In this document: in pieces, positions 39,197 to 46,683 of the stretch
Numbering within the stretch: the first letter of the stretch is position 1
How the letters are laid out: each line of letters begins with the position of its first letter
Source: Kitasatospora paranensis
Lineage (GTDB): Bacteria; Actinomycetota; Actinomycetes; Streptomycetales; Streptomycetaceae
Reading direction: 5' to 3'
Assembly: GCF_039544005.1 (NCBI RefSeq)
Contig: NZ_BAABKV010000001.1
Coordinates: 5,456,001 to 5,520,000 of the forward strand
Length of the DNA stretch: 64,000 nucleotides
Notes under the pieces: model-generated
The model's input: the letters and a program-made list of their open reading frames with translations, nothing else
Told to the model about the DNA's origin: nothing
Database searches by the model: none
Position numbers and translations under genes: made by a program

Positions 39197-39865
39197 CTAG
39201 GCCGGGTGCACGAGCCGGTTCTCGTAGGCGAAGACGACCGCCTGCACCCGGTCGCGCAGGCCGAGCTTCAGCAGGATCCGGCTGACGTGGGTCTTCACGG
39301 TGGCCTCGGCGAGGCTGAGTTCGGCGGCGATCTCGGCGTTCGACAGGCCGCGGGCGACCTGGACGAGGACGCTGCGCTCACGGGCCGTCAGGGCGGCCAC
39401 CGCCGCTTCGCCGCGGCCCGGGCCGCCGCCGTCGGCCGGCAGCTGGGAGGCGAAGGTGTCCAGCAGCCGCCGGGTGATCCGCGGTGCGATCACCGCGTCC
39501 CCCGCCGCGACGCAGCGGATCGCCGCGAGCAGCTCGTCCGGTCGCGCGTTCTTGAGCAGGAAGCCCGACGCCCCGGCGCGCAGCCCGGCGAAGGCGTACT
39601 CGTCGAGGTCGAAGGTGGTCAGGATGAGCACCTTGGTGTCGGGGCTCTGCTCGACGATCCGCCGGGTCGCCTCGATGCCGTCCATGCCGGGCATCCGGAC
39701 GTCCATCAGCACCACGTCGACCTGCTGCTCGGCGGCGATCCGGACGGCCGCCCCGCCGTCCTCCGCCTCGCCGGCCACCGCCATGTCCGGCTGCGACTCC
39801 AGCACCAGCGAGAACGCCACCCGCAGCAGCGGCTGGTCGTCCACCAGCAGGACTCGTACGGTCAT
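39197..39865 (-). CDS. NarL/FixJ-type response regulator
   Basis: Receiver plus LuxR-type HTH, 222 residues. The phosphoacceptor is Asp55 in VVLMDVRMPG, with Asp9-Asp10 in LLVDDQPL and Lys in LLKNARPDE. The HTH reads LTARERSVLVQVARGLSNAEIAAEL and TVKTHVSRIL. Start ATG 39865 overlaps the stop of the upstream kinase by four bases (ATGA). It is last in a permease-ATPase-kinase-regulator unit, suggesting it controls that transporter. Confidence 0.94.
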   Translation of the reverse strand: MTVRVLLVDDQPLLRVAFSLVLESQPDMAVAGEAEDGGAAVRIAAEQQVDVVLMDVRMPGMDGIEATRRIVEQSPDTKVLILTTFDLDEYAFAGLRAGASGFLLKNARPDELLAAIRCVAAGDAVIAPRITRRLLDTFASQLPADGGGPGRGEAAVAALTARERSVLVQVARGLSNAEIAAELSLAEATVKTHVSRILLKLGLRDRVQAVVFAYENRLVHPA

Positions 39866-41160
39866 CCGGCGGCCGCCCTCTCGGATTCGTCCGGCCCGGG
39901 GCCGGCGGGTGTCGGGTCGTCGAGATCGAGGGTGACCGCGACCCGCCAGCCGCCGCCGGGCAGCGGGCCGGCCGACAGCTCGCCGCCGTAGGCGGCGGCC
40001 CGCTCCCGCATCCCGGCGATGCCCTGGCCCGGGCCCGGGGCCGCCGCGCCCGGCCGGCCGTCGTCATCGATCCCGACCGTCACCGCGGACGGCGAGCAGT
40101 CCACCCGCACCCGGGCGCGGGCCCCCGGCGCGGCGTGCTTGAGCGTGTTGGTCAGCGACTCCTGGACGAGCCGGTACACGGTCAGCTGGGCGCCGGGGGA
40201 GATCGCGGCGTGGTCGCCGGTCAGCCGCAGCTCGGCGGGCAGTCCGGCGGCCCCGACCTGCTCCAGCAGGGCGGCCAGCTGGCCGATGCCGGGCTGCGGG
40301 TGGCGCAGCGCGTCCGGCTCGTCGGCGCGCAGCACGCCCAGGAAGCGGCGCATGTCGGTGAGCGCGCGGCGGCCGGTCTCGGCGGACTGCCGCATCGCGT
40401 CGGTGGCCCGCTCCGGGGAGCGGGGGTTGGCGTACACCGCGGCGTCGGCGAGGGCGACCATCACCGACAGGTTGTGGGTGACGATGTCGTGCATCTCCCG
40501 GGCGATCCGGGAGCGTTCCTCGGCCACCGCCAGCGCGGACTGCTGGTCGCGGGAGCGCTCCAGGTCCAGGGCGCGCTGCCGCAGCGCGCTCAGCTGGGCC
40601 CGGCGGGCCCGGACGTTCAGGCCGATCACCATCGCGGCGACCGTGGTGCCCGACAGCAGCACGAAGATCCGGATCTGGTTGTCGAGCAGCGAGCCGTGCT
40701 CGCCGACCGGTGTCCAGCGCAGCACCGACAGCAGCACGCCGAGCTCGACGACCGCCCAGGCGATCAGGGTCCGCTGCCGCCGGCAGTGCGCCGCCACGGT
40801 GTAGAGCGCGAGCAGGACGGCCAGGTCGGCGGGCATGCCGTGGGTGGTCAGCCACTGCACGAAGGCGACCGCCGCCGTCACCGCGAACACCGCGAACGGG
40901 GCCCGCCGCCGGAAGGTCAGCGGCAGCACCAGCGCGGCCTGCAGCACCCAGATCCACGGCCGGGTGTGCAGTTCGCGGTGCTGCGGCGCGGCGGTGATCA
41001 GCAGCAGCGCGACCGCGCAGCAGAAGTCCACCGCCGTCGGGTACCGCTCGGTGAGCACCCTCACCCGCAGCCGCCCGACCAGGCCGGACAGCGCGCCGAG
41101 CCCGGGCCGGGCGCCGGAGCGTCCGGCCCGGGCCGGCAGGGTCTGCTGGGGTGCGGTCAC
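39862..41160 (-). CDS. Sensor histidine kinase (HisKA_3 / DesK-NarX type)
   Basis: Membrane kinase, 432 residues. About four to five hydrophobic segments (residues 45-180) form the sensor. The phosphorylated His is about residue 224 in RIAREMHDIVTHN. The ATPase domain shows VQESLTNTLKHA (N box), GIDDDGR, and GQGIAGMRERAAAYGG (G box). ATG 41160. The gene is 34 bases after the ABC permease gene and four-base-overlapped with the regulator. There is no extracellular domain, so it probably senses membrane state or the transporter. Confidence 0.92.
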   Translation of the reverse strand: MTAPQQTLPARAGRSGARPGLGALSGLVGRLRVRVLTERYPTAVDFCCAVALLLITAAPQHRELHTRPWIWVLQAALVLPLTFRRRAPFAVFAVTAAVAFVQWLTTHGMPADLAVLLALYTVAAHCRRQRTLIAWAVVELGVLLSVLRWTPVGEHGSLLDNQIRIFVLLSGTTVAAMVIGLNVRARRAQLSALRQRALDLERSRDQQSALAVAEERSRIAREMHDIVTHNLSVMVALADAAVYANPRSPERATDAMRQSAETGRRALTDMRRFLGVLRADEPDALRHPQPGIGQLAALLEQVGAAGLPAELRLTGDHAAISPGAQLTVYRLVQESLTNTLKHAAPGARARVRVDCSPSAVTVGIDDDGRPGAAAPGPGQGIAGMRERAAAYGGELSAGPLPGGGWRVAVTLDLDDPTPAGPGPDESERAAAG

Positions 41161-41194
41161 CGGACCATGCTCACACGCCGCGGCAGCGGAGCCG

Positions 41195-42016
41195 TCACGC
41201 GTCGCGCCGCTTGAGGACGACGGCCGCGCCGATCAGCGACGCCAGCACGTACAGGCACAGCACGCCGAAGCCCGTCCAGGGGGCGAGGTCGGTCGGGCCC
41301 TGGTGGATCGTGGCGAGGGCCCCGCCGGCGTTGGTCGGCAGGTACGGGGCGATGTTGTCCCGCCAGGAGCTGGGCAGCGCCTCCGTGAGCAGCGGGAGGA
41401 GCATCAGCACGCCGACCACGGCCGCGATGCCGCCGGCGGTGTTGCGGATCATCGTGCCGATGCCCACCGAGAGCAGGCCGACGGCGGTCAGGTACAGGCC
41501 CATGCCGAGCACCACGCGGGTGACGCCGGGTGCCGAGAGCGTGGTGTCCAGGTGCTTGGAGGCCAGGATCGACTGGCCGACGAAGAAGGCGATCAGGCAC
41601 GCGACGGTGCTGACGACCCAGGCGACGGCGCCGAAGACGGCGGTCTTGGCCCACAGCACCGGCAGGCGCCTGGGCACCGCCGAGAGCGAGGCGCGGATCA
41701 TGCCGGTCGAGTACTCGCCGGTGACGATCAGCACGCCGAGCACGCCGATGGCCAGTTGGGCGAAGTGGTGGCCGAGGAGGCTGTGCTCGGCGGGTGAGAA
41801 CGCGGCCCGCTCCTCGGGGCGGACGTGGTCCCAGTGGCTCACGGTGCCCCAGCACACCAGGGCGGCGAAGCCGACCGTGAGCGCCATGGTGATCGCCAGC
41901 GTCCAGTACGTGGAGCGCAGCGAGCGGAACTTGATCCACTCGGAGTGGACGACCCGGGGCAGGGTGACGCCGGTGGCGGTGCGGGCTGCCTCGGCGGGCA
42001 GGGCGGCGGTGCTCAT
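41195..42016 (-). CDS. ABC-2-type transporter permease
   Basis: Six-helix ABC-2 permease, 273 residues. The cytoplasmic opening VVHSEWIKFRSLRSTYWTLA is typical of the ABC-2 family that pairs with single-domain ATPases in streptomycetes. Hydrophobic stretches include LAIGVLGVLIVTGEYSTGMIRASLSAVPRR, with the conserved GEYSTGMIR loop. Its ATG overlaps the end of the ATPase gene by four bases. Substrate unknown; possible antimicrobial export or resistance. Confidence 0.9.
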   Translation of the reverse strand: MSTAALPAEAARTATGVTLPRVVHSEWIKFRSLRSTYWTLAITMALTVGFAALVCWGTVSHWDHVRPEERAAFSPAEHSLLGHHFAQLAIGVLGVLIVTGEYSTGMIRASLSAVPRRLPVLWAKTAVFGAVAWVVSTVACLIAFFVGQSILASKHLDTTLSAPGVTRVVLGMGLYLTAVGLLSVGIGTMIRNTAGGIAAVVGVLMLLPLLTEALPSSWRDNIAPYLPTNAGGALATIHQGPTDLAPWTGFGVLCLYVLASLIGAAVVLKRRDA

Positions 42017-42960
42017 GCGACGGTCTCCTTGACCAGCTCGGAGGTGTTCACGACGGCCTGGTACTCCACGGCGTCCCGGGTCAGCTCCATGAACGCCTCC
42101 TCCAGCGAGGCCTGCTGCGGGGTGAGCTCGAACAGCACCACGCCGTGCTCGGCGGCGAGCCGGCCGATCCGCTCGCCGTCCGTGCCGGTGACGGTCAGGC
42201 GCAGCGGGTCGTCACCGTCGGTCGCCGTCTCGACGCCGTGCAGGGCGCCGAGCAGACCGGACAGCTTCGCCGCGTCGGGGGAGCGGACGAGGACGGCGCC
42301 GCTGGAGGCCTGCGCGGTGAACTCGGCGACCGAGGTGTCGGCGATCAGCCGGCCGCGGCCGATCACGATCAGGTGCTCGGCGGTCAGCGCCATCTCGCTC
42401 ATCAGGTGCGAGGAGACCAGCACCGTGCGGCCCTCGGAGGCGAGCGACTTGAGGAGGTTGCGGATCCAGAGGATGCCCTCCGGGTCGAGGCCGTTGACCG
42501 GCTCGTCCAGGATCAGCGTGGCCGGGTCGCCGAGCAGCGCGGAGGCGATGCCCAGGCGCTGGCCCATGCCGAGCGAGAACCCGCCGGCCCGCTTGCGGGC
42601 CACCTCGCGCAGGCCGACCAGGTCGACGACCTCGTCCACCCGGCGGCGCGCGATCCCGTGCGTGGCGGCGAGCGCGGCCAGGTGGTTGTAGGCGCTGCGG
42701 CCGGTGTGGATGGCGCGGGCCTCCAGCATGGCGCCGACCTCGCGCAGCGGGGCGCGGTGCTCGGCGTAGCGGCGGCCGTTGACGGTGGCGTGGCCGGCGG
42801 ACGGGGCGTCCAGGCCCAGCAGCATCCGCATGGTGGTGGACTTCCCGGCGCCGTTGGGGCCGAGGAATCCGGTGACGGCGCCGGGGCGCACGGTGAAACT
42901 CAGGTCCTCGACGGCGGTTCGCGGGCCGTACCGCTTGGTCAGGCCGACGGCTTCGATCAT
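42013..42960 (-). CDS. ABC-2-type transporter ATPase
   Basis: ATP-binding subunit, 315 residues. Walker A GPNGAGKSTTMRML, signature FSLGMGQRLGIA, Walker B LILDEPVNGLDP, and switch His in LVSSHLMSEM. ATG 42960 is preferred because GAGG lies nine bases upstream; ATG 42969 would place the ribosome site too close. The C-terminal 100 residues (VLFELTPQQASLEEAFMELT) are the usual accessory domain. First gene of a four-gene unit with permease, kinase and regulator. Confidence 0.93.
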   Translation of the reverse strand: MIEAVGLTKRYGPRTAVEDLSFTVRPGAVTGFLGPNGAGKSTTMRMLLGLDAPSAGHATVNGRRYAEHRAPLREVGAMLEARAIHTGRSAYNHLAALAATHGIARRRVDEVVDLVGLREVARKRAGGFSLGMGQRLGIASALLGDPATLILDEPVNGLDPEGILWIRNLLKSLASEGRTVLVSSHLMSEMALTAEHLIVIGRGRLIADTSVAEFTAQASSGAVLVRSPDAAKLSGLLGALHGVETATDGDDPLRLTVTGTDGERIGRLAAEHGVVLFELTPQQASLEEAFMELTRDAVEYQAVVNTSELVKETVA

Positions 42961-43162
42961 GATGGGCATCCTCGCGGGGGGCGGTCGGACGGTCGTCTTC
43001 CACGGTAGGAAGCGATCCGCCCGGATCCGGGCACCGACGGGACGATCTTTCGGCGGCCCGGGTGCACCGCCGGATGCACCGCGACTACATCTCACGACGG
43101 ATGCCGCAGGGCCGGACGGGCGACCCGGACGGCGGGGCGGACCCCGTACGCTGGACGTCATC

Positions 43163-44302
43163 ATGACTGACTTCCCGGGTGCCCCGACCACTCCCACCGA
43201 CGGCCGCCGCCTGCGCGTGCTGGCCGCGATGTCCGGCGGCGTGGACTCCGCCGTCGCCGCCGCCCGGGCCGCCGAGGCCGGCCACGAGGTCACCGGCGTC
43301 CACCTGGCGCTGTCGTCCAATCCGCAGTCGTTCCGGACGGGCGCCCGCGGCTGCTGCACCATCGAGGACTCCCGGGACGCCCGCCGGGCCGCCGACGTCA
43401 TCGGCATCCCGTTCTACGTCTGGGACCTCGCCGAGCGGTTCCGCGAGGACGTCATCGACGACTTCGTCGCCGAGTACGCCGCCGGGCGCACCCCCAACCC
43501 GTGCCTGCGCTGCAACGAGAAGATCAAGTTCGCGGCGCTGCTCGACAAGGCGGTCGCGCTCGGCTTCGACGCCGTCTGCACCGGCCACTACGCCCGGATC
43601 GTCGACCTCCCGGACGGCGGCCGCGAACTGCACCGCGCCGTGGACGCCGCCAAGGACCAGTCCTACGTGCTCGGGGTCCTCGACGCCGACCAGCTCGCCC
43701 ACTCGCTCTTCCCGCTCGGCGACACCACCAAGGACGAGATCCGGCGCGAGGCCGAGCGCCGCGGCCTGGCCGTCGCCAAGAAGCCCGACAGCCACGACAT
43801 CTGCTTCATCGCCGACGGCGACACCCAGGGCTTCCTCGCCCGGTACCTCGGCACCGCCACCGGCGACATCGTCGACGCCGACGGCACCAAGCTCGGCGAG
43901 CACGACGGCGCCTACGGCTTCACCATCGGCCAGCGCAAGGGCCTGCGGATCGGCCGCCCGGCCGCCGACGGCAAGCCCCGCTACGTCCTCGACATCTCGC
44001 CGGTCAGCAACACCGTCACCGTCGGCCCCGCCGAGGGCCTGGACGTGCTGGCGCTCACCGCGATCCGGCCGCGCTGGTGCGGCGCCCCGGCGGTGGGCGC
44101 GGGCCGCTACACCGCCCAGCTGCGGGCCCACGGCGAGGAGGTCCCGGTCAGCGCCGAACTCGACGGCGACGAGCTGCGCGTGCAGCTGGACACCCCCGCC
44201 CGGGGCATCGCCCCCGGCCAGGCCGTGGTGCTCTACGACGGCACCCGGGTGGTCGGCTCGGCCACCATCGCCACCACCGAGCGGCGCACCGTCACCGCCT
44301 GA
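43163..44302 (+). CDS. mnmA: tRNA-specific 2-thiouridylase
   Basis: Makes 2-thiouridine at position 34 of Lys, Glu and Gln tRNAs; 379 residues. PP-loop MSGGVDSAVAA. Catalytic cysteines sit in NPCLRCNEKIKF and DSHDICFI. DAAKDQSYVLGVL and GQRKGLRIGR complete the family set. TACGCT (43147-43152) is ten bases from ATG 43163 with no ribosome site, so the leader is short or absent. Sulfur likely comes from the cysteine desulfurase upstream. It starts a plus-strand series of mnmA, LOG-like, SDR, MetE-like and ligA. Confidence 0.95.
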   Translation: MTDFPGAPTTPTDGRRLRVLAAMSGGVDSAVAAARAAEAGHEVTGVHLALSSNPQSFRTGARGCCTIEDSRDARRAADVIGIPFYVWDLAERFREDVIDDFVAEYAAGRTPNPCLRCNEKIKFAALLDKAVALGFDAVCTGHYARIVDLPDGGRELHRAVDAAKDQSYVLGVLDADQLAHSLFPLGDTTKDEIRREAERRGLAVAKKPDSHDICFIADGDTQGFLARYLGTATGDIVDADGTKLGEHDGAYGFTIGQRKGLRIGRPAADGKPRYVLDISPVSNTVTVGPAEGLDVLALTAIRPRWCGAPAVGAGRYTAQLRAHGEEVPVSAELDGDELRVQLDTPARGIAPGQAVVLYDGTRVVGSATIATTERRTVTA

Positions 44303-44348
44303 AACCCCGGTGAACGCCACCGGCGGCCCGTGGTAGACCTGGGAACCT

Positions 44349-44879
44349 ATGAACATCACCGTCTTCTGCTCCGCGTACTCCCTGGACGAGCGCTACACCC
44401 TGCCCGCCGCCGACTTCGCCCGGCTGCTCGGCGAGCGCGGCGACACCCTGGTCTGGGGCGGCTCGCACGCCGGCCTGATGGGCCTGCTCGCCGACGGCGT
44501 CAAGGAGGCCGGCGGCCGACTGGTCGGCATCTCCGTCGACCTGCTCGCCCACAAGGCCTACGAGGGCGCCGACGAACTCGTCTCCGCCCCCGACCTCGCC
44601 ACCCGCAAGGCCCTGCTGCTGGAGCGCGCCGACGCCGTCGTCGTGCTGGTCGGCGGCCTCGGCACGCTCGACGAGGTCACCGAGGTGCTGGAGCTCAAGA
44701 AGCACGCCCTGCACGACAAGCCGGTCGTCCTGCTGGACACCGACGGCTTCTACGCGGGGATGCGCACCCAGCTGGAGCGGATGGAGACCGAGGGCTTCCT
44801 GCCCCGCCCGCTGGCCGACCTGGTCGTCTTCGCCACCACCCCGGCCGAGGCCTTCGCGGCGCTCGACCAGGCCCGCTGA
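44349..44879 (+). CDS. LOG-family protein (TIGR00730-like Rossmann fold)
   Basis: Protein of 176 residues related to the cytokinin-activating phosphoribohydrolase (LOG) family. It opens NITVFCSAYSLD and has WGGSHAGLMGLLADG. The nucleotide-binding motif usually written PGGxGTxxE reads VGGLGTLDEVTEVL here, lacking the first proline. KHALHDKPVVLLD follows. Activity is therefore not certain. It lies 46 bases after mnmA and 11 before an SDR gene. Confidence 0.85.
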   Translation: MNITVFCSAYSLDERYTLPAADFARLLGERGDTLVWGGSHAGLMGLLADGVKEAGGRLVGISVDLLAHKAYEGADELVSAPDLATRKALLLERADAVVVLVGGLGTLDEVTEVLELKKHALHDKPVVLLDTDGFYAGMRTQLERMETEGFLPRPLADLVVFATTPAEAFAALDQAR

Positions 44880-44890
44880 GAGGACGCCCG

Positions 44891-45580
44891 ATGGGCACCC
44901 ACCTGATCACCGGCGCCGGCTCCGGCATCGGCGCGGTCGTCGCGACCCGCCTGCTCGCCCGCGGCGAGGACGTCCTGCTGCTGGCCCGCGACGCCCGGCG
45001 CGCCACCCAGCTGCGCGCCGCCTTCCCCGGCGCGGGCACCCTGGTCGGCGACCTCGCCGACCCGGCCAAGCTCTCCTGGGCGCTCGGCCACCAGAGCCCG
45101 CCCGTCGAACTCGACTCGCTGCTGCACATCGCCGGCGTCGTCGAGCTCGGCACCGTCGGCGACCTGCCGGTCAAGGCCTGGCAGGAGCAGCTGAACGTCA
45201 ACGCCGTCGCCCCCGCCGAGCTCACCCGGCTGATGCTGCCCTCGCTGCGCATGGCCCGCGGCCACGTCGTCTTCGTGAACTCCGGCGCCGGACTGCGCGC
45301 CGACGCCCACTGGGGCGCGTACGCGGCCAGCAAGTTCGCCGTCCGGGCGCTCGCCGACGCGCTGCGCGCCGAGGAGCACGGGCACGGCGTCCGGGTCACC
45401 ACCGTCTACCCGGGCCGCACCGCCACCCCCATGCAGGAGAAGGTGCACCGGCAGGAGGGCAAGGAGTACGACCCGGCCCGCTGGATCGCCCCCGAGTCGG
45501 TGGCCACCGCGATCCTCACCGCGCTCGACCTCCCGCGCGACGCCGAGCTCACCGAGATCACCGTCCGCCCGGGGCAGTGA
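44891..45580 (+). CDS. Short-chain dehydrogenase/reductase
   Basis: Classical SDR fold, 229 residues. NAD(P)-binding TGAGSGIGAVVA, then LLHIAGVVELG (in place of NNAG), the active-site Ser in VFVNSGAGL, and catalytic YAASK in GAYAASKFAV. A basic pair after strand 2 (LARDARR) suggests NADP. ATG 44891 follows GAGAGGA with an 11-base gap to the previous gene, so they are likely co-transcribed. Substrate unknown. Confidence 0.88.
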   Translation: MGTHLITGAGSGIGAVVATRLLARGEDVLLLARDARRATQLRAAFPGAGTLVGDLADPAKLSWALGHQSPPVELDSLLHIAGVVELGTVGDLPVKAWQEQLNVNAVAPAELTRLMLPSLRMARGHVVFVNSGAGLRADAHWGAYAASKFAVRALADALRAEEHGHGVRVTTVYPGRTATPMQEKVHRQEGKEYDPARWIAPESVATAILTALDLPRDAELTEITVRPGQ

Positions 45581-45639
45581 CCGGCGCACCGGACGCCGGC
45601 CGGCCGGGCGGCCCGTGACGGGCGCCCCGGCCGGGCCAC

Positions 45640-45645
45640 TAGGCT
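45640..45645 (+). promoter_or_regulatory. Putative -10 element (TAGGCT) of a leaderless transcript
   Basis: TAGGCT ends seven bases before GTG 45653 with no Shine-Dalgarno sequence. This is the same spacing seen before glgP at 3695-3700. Confidence 0.5.
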
Positions 45646-45652
45646 CGGGTGC

Positions 45653-46663
45653 GTGAGCACTGAGCACCACTTCCCCGAGTTGTTCGGCGCCGCCACCGGC
45701 GTCGGGTCGATGCCCGGCACCGACGCCCGGGAGGCCGCGAAGACGGCCACCGGCGCGCTGGAGCAGCTGCCCCACCTGCCGGAGCTGCCCGCCCGCGGGC
45801 CGGGCGCCGACATGATCGGGCGCAGCGCCGGCCTGCTGGTCGAGCTGTTCGCGCAGACCGAGCCGAGCGGCTGGCGGTTCACCGACCGGCCCGGCCGGGA
45901 CACCCGCCGGGCCGCCTCCTGGATCGGCGAGGACCTCGACGCCCTGGAGGAGTTCACCCAGGGCCACCGGGGCGCCCTCAAGCTGCAGGCGGTGGGCCCG
46001 TGGACGCTGGCCGCCGCCATCGAGCTCAAGCACGGCGAGAAGGCCCTCGCCGACCCGGGCGCCTGCCGCGACCTCGCCGACTCGCTCACCGAGGGGCTGC
46101 GCCGCCACCTCGCGGACGTCCGCCGCCGGGTGCCGGGCGCCGAGGTCGTGCTCCAGCTCGACGAGCCGTCGCTGCCGGCCGTGCTGGTCGGCTCGGTGAG
46201 GACCGCCAGCGGGTTCCAGCGGCTGCGCGCCGTCGACCGGCAGGTCGCCGAGGAGACCCTGCGGTCGATCGTCCGCGCCCTCGACGCCCCCGTGGTGGTG
46301 CACAGTTGCGCGCCGGGCGTGCCGCTGCCGCTGCTGCGCCGGGCCGGGGTGGCCGGGATCTCGCTGGACTTCGGACTTCTGACGGAGCGTGACGACGACG
46401 ACCTCGGCGAGGCGGTGGAGGGCGGCACCGTCATCCTCGCCGGTGTGGTGCCGTCCAGCGGGACGGGATTGTCCGACCCGGCCGGTAGTGTCCAGGGTGT
46501 CAGGAAGTTGTGGCACAGGCTGGGGCTGGACCCGGAGCTGCTGGGCCGCCGGGTGCTGGTGACACCCACCTGCGGGCTCGCGGGGGCGTCCCCGGCGTAC
46601 GCGCGCAGTGCGCTGTCACAGAGCGTGAAGGCGGCCCGGAGCCTGGCGGACAACCCGGAGTGA
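45653..46663 (+). CDS. Cobalamin-independent methionine synthase C-terminal-like protein
   Basis: Stand-alone protein related to the MetE C-terminal catalytic barrel, 336 residues, versus about 750 for full MetE. GVGSMPGTD opens the barrel. Candidate zinc ligands are His and Cys in VVHSCAPGVP, Glu/Asp around LQLDEPSLPAVL, and Cys in TPTCGLAGASP. The N-terminal half of MetE is missing. Such short forms may transfer methyl groups to homocysteine with another donor or use a different thiol. Apparent leaderless GTG start; ligA follows after 20 bases. Confidence 0.85.
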   Translation: MSTEHHFPELFGAATGVGSMPGTDAREAAKTATGALEQLPHLPELPARGPGADMIGRSAGLLVELFAQTEPSGWRFTDRPGRDTRRAASWIGEDLDALEEFTQGHRGALKLQAVGPWTLAAAIELKHGEKALADPGACRDLADSLTEGLRRHLADVRRRVPGAEVVLQLDEPSLPAVLVGSVRTASGFQRLRAVDRQVAEETLRSIVRALDAPVVVHSCAPGVPLPLLRRAGVAGISLDFGLLTERDDDDLGEAVEGGTVILAGVVPSSGTGLSDPAGSVQGVRKLWHRLGLDPELLGRRVLVTPTCGLAGASPAYARSALSQSVKAARSLADNPE

Positions 46664-46683
46664 GACGGTAGGAGGAGCGCGCG

